This document shows positions 17,648 to 19,302 of a DNA stretch of 19,302 nucleotides, piece by piece (position 1 is the stretch's first letter; the number at the start of each line of letters is the position of its first letter). The notes beneath the pieces are model-generated. The model was not told the DNA's origin. It did no database searches and was given only the letters and a program-made list of their open reading frames with translations. This DNA comes from Gamarada debralockiae (Eukaryota > Ascomycota > Leotiomycetes > Helotiales > Hyphodiscaceae), in the NCBI GenBank assembly GCA_002803225.1, contig NXFV01002073.1, positions 1 through 19,302 of the forward strand, read 5' to 3'. A program made the translations under genes and the position numbers.

Positions 17648-18737
17648 CTATACATAACCAAACGGAAGTAATTGCTCTAACCGACATGCGTATGCTCCGT
17701 CGCCAAAATCCTTCCAGATGGTTTTACCCTCTTGTTCAGATAGGCCAAAGAAGCGGAAGGATGTTCTTGGATCTTTTGCAGCTGATACGCTACAAATTCC
17801 TTGCATAAAACCTCTGACGGAGGTGCAAGAAAGGTCTTCCTGAAACTCACGCATAATATCAACAAACGCCGTACTTTTGATATTACAGCGCTGAATTGAG
17901 ACCCATATTTGAGCTTTCAACATAACGGCGAAAGCGCGTACAACCCAGACATTGGCTCTAACGGTACCAATAGAAGTTGTAGAATCGAAAAACATTAATT
18001 GGCAAGGGGCTAAAGATGGCCGCGGTTCTTTACTAATGGACCAATGTCTAGGGAGTAGCGTGTACTATTGGATTAAAACGAGGAATAACGTTAGAAGTGA
18101 ACTACTTTTAAATAGAGGGACATACCTCGTATATATGGCCAACCAATCCGTCTAACCGGGGGGTCCAAACAGGTTTGGTGAAAAGATTAAGTCGACGAAG
18201 GAACTTACTCGTCTCAGGCCGCATAGTACCAGATGAGCCTATGAAAACAATAACAATATCTTTCCATGAGATCACAGGATTGAGATCCGTTTCTGTCTCT
18301 ATGCAATTGATGTTAAGAAGAACAGAATCGAGCGTCCTGCGGATAGTTCCCTCCCTGTCGGTATTGGAAATAGTAATAGAGACGAGTAGTTTAGTCTGCC
18401 GTGGCCTGGCATATAGCCGTGGCCGAAGTTTATAACTTTTAGTAGGCAATTCAGCTGGCCCACAGTTGATAGCTGACCATCGAACAACAGCGGACTCGCG
18501 TTCAACAGCCTTTCGGAGACGTGCCAGCACGCACGTCCACACTGGGATGTCAAGGACGATACCTATATTGAATTTAGCATAGTTGATTGTTACAGAGCCG
18601 AGAATGAAATATTATGAAATCTTGGGATATGATGAAGCCATAGCGTCAAATACTGACAGTTGTAAGGCAAGAAGTGACCTACCGCTTTCAAACGTCGGCG
18701 GTGAAACAATGGGTTCAGAAGTGAGGGGCAGCGTCAT
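17648..18737 (-). CDS. Truncated, diverged chitin synthase-like protein
   Basis: Exons 18737-18683, 18562-18126 and 18064-17648 join in phase to 302 residues. GIVLDIPVW (19-27) and VVRWSAINCGPAELPTKSYK followed by LRPRLYARPRQTKLLVSITI (44-83) match the chitin synthase N-terminal domain (NLVLDCPVP; MRYTAVTCDPDDF; LRQxLYxRxTEL). Later blocks match the start of the family-2 glycosyltransferase domain: TLDSVLLNINCIE, ISWKDIVIVFIGSSG, RPETSKFLRRL, DGLVGHIYEYT, APCQLMFF and REFQEDLSCTSVRG. Typical enzymes exceed 850 residues; the EDR and QRRRW motifs and all membrane helices are absent. VTMYNED reads ITISNTD and VSDGR reads IGSSG. After about residue 249 the family match switches to another frame (VLCKEFVAYQLQKIQEHPSA, to 17677), so a one-base shift near 17815 probably occurred. 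Not an active chitin synthase; pseudogene or short derived protein. Confidence 0.7.
18065..18125 (-). other. Second intron of the chitin synthase-like gene
   Basis: 61 bp: donor GTATGT at 18125, branch TCTAAC, acceptor CAATAG ending at 18065. It joins HIYE to YTLLPR, recreating the HIYEYT block of chitin synthases exactly, which is strong support for splicing here. Confidence 0.8.
18563..18682 (-). other. First intron of the chitin synthase-like gene
   Basis: 120 bp: donor GTAGGT at 18682, CTAAA branch-like site, acceptor ATATAG ending at 18563. It joins a Pro/Ser-rich start (MTLPLTSEPIVSPPTFES) in phase to GIVLDIPV. The first exon is placed by phase and context only. Confidence 0.5.
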
Positions 18738-19302
18738 TGTAGGCGCTGAAAACGGTAAAATGATGAATAGGTAAATACTGGGTAGCTGCTTGATATTGAT
18801 AGTGAAGAAGAAGATAGGGTCGATCGTGTTGGTTGCGTTATCTGTAAGCTGTTTAATCCCCAGACCGTCTCTAATAGTTCGAAGGCTTCGTGCGAGCCGT
18901 AGGCTAGCACTCTCGTTACTCTGGCAGGTGCGGGGTCGTTTTGCTCTAACCCAAAATCGTTAGTCGTTTCGACTCGAGGTACTGATCCGCGTGGCAACCT
19001 TACCTAAATTTACACGCACAGCAGCCACAATGCTGATAACGATTTCCTGCATGGTAGTGAGGCCTCAGAGCTTGGATAAGACCCCCTTAGAAGTATTCGG
19101 GATAGTATAAGCTCGGTGGTAGAGCTGTGGTGGAGGAAGTCTGTTACGCTATAAAAGGAGACTCTTTGCAAATCAGGCGTGAGGGCAACAATACGAACGT
19201 GATTTTCTAGTGGGAGGTGGCTACGGAATAAAACTTACAGGAAAATATAGGAGATATTGAGGTGTGCACAGATTTTAAGATACTTGAAGTCAAAGTACCT
19301 AT
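18738..19302. other. Upstream region of the chitin synthase-like gene
   Basis: It carries a CT-rich (minus-strand) tract just upstream of the ATG, as in fungal leaders. A TATAAAA at 19151-19157 on the plus strand could serve a gene beyond the window. A minus-strand frame (18734-18997) is Ser-rich without motif. Nothing else was recognised. Confidence 0.4.

Overview
The window looks like nuclear DNA of a filamentous ascomycete (Pezizomycotina). The evidence is short introns of about 48-140 bp with GTAAGT/GTATGT donors, CTAAC-type branch points and TAG/CAG acceptors, together with fungal protein families (chitin synthase, fungal P-loop sulfotransferase-like proteins, ankyrin repeats). The order cannot be fixed from sequence alone. 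There is no prokaryotic signal, no rRNA or convincing tRNA, no CRISPR array and no recognisable transposase.

Layout. 1-233 is the C-terminal end of an ankyrin-repeat protein that enters from the left. 234-1547 is AT-rich with no supportable gene. 1548-2368 (minus) is a broken gene for an unrecognised Ser-rich, acidic-tailed protein. 3016-4445 (minus) is a multiply frameshifted gene for what was a secretory-signal, single-pass membrane protein with a charged Pro-rich tail. 4446-8363 is mostly non-coding and includes a decayed family of direct repeats around 5088-5750. 8364-9149 (plus) is an intact acidic protein that appears to be a conserved ascomycete protein of unknown function. 9150-11040 is non-coding or unassigned. 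11041-12045 (minus, one intron) is an intact 3-hydroxyacyl-CoA dehydrogenase/L-gulonate 3-dehydrogenase-type enzyme. It is divergent from 13227-14370 (plus, one intron), a short-chain dehydrogenase/reductase fold protein whose active-site residues are largely replaced. 15044-15477 (minus) is a weak candidate small gene. 15532-16247 (plus) is a sulfotransferase-like pseudogene. 16773-17345 (plus) is an intact gene for a membrane-anchored protein of unknown function. 17648-18737 (minus, two well-formed introns) is a truncated, strongly diverged chitin synthase-like gene.

The main theme is decay. Four genes read cleanly through, one of them with a dismantled active site. They sit among at least four damaged or truncated genes, each still recognisable from long open segments and intact splice sites. 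Lesions are mostly single-base frameshifts, with a few stops explicable as C-to-T (CAA to TAA) changes. The intact genes argue against a generally poor assembly, but no read data are available to exclude sequence errors. The divergent dehydrogenase/SDR pair shares an intergenic region of about 1.18 kb and could be co-regulated. No other functional linkage among the genes can be shown.
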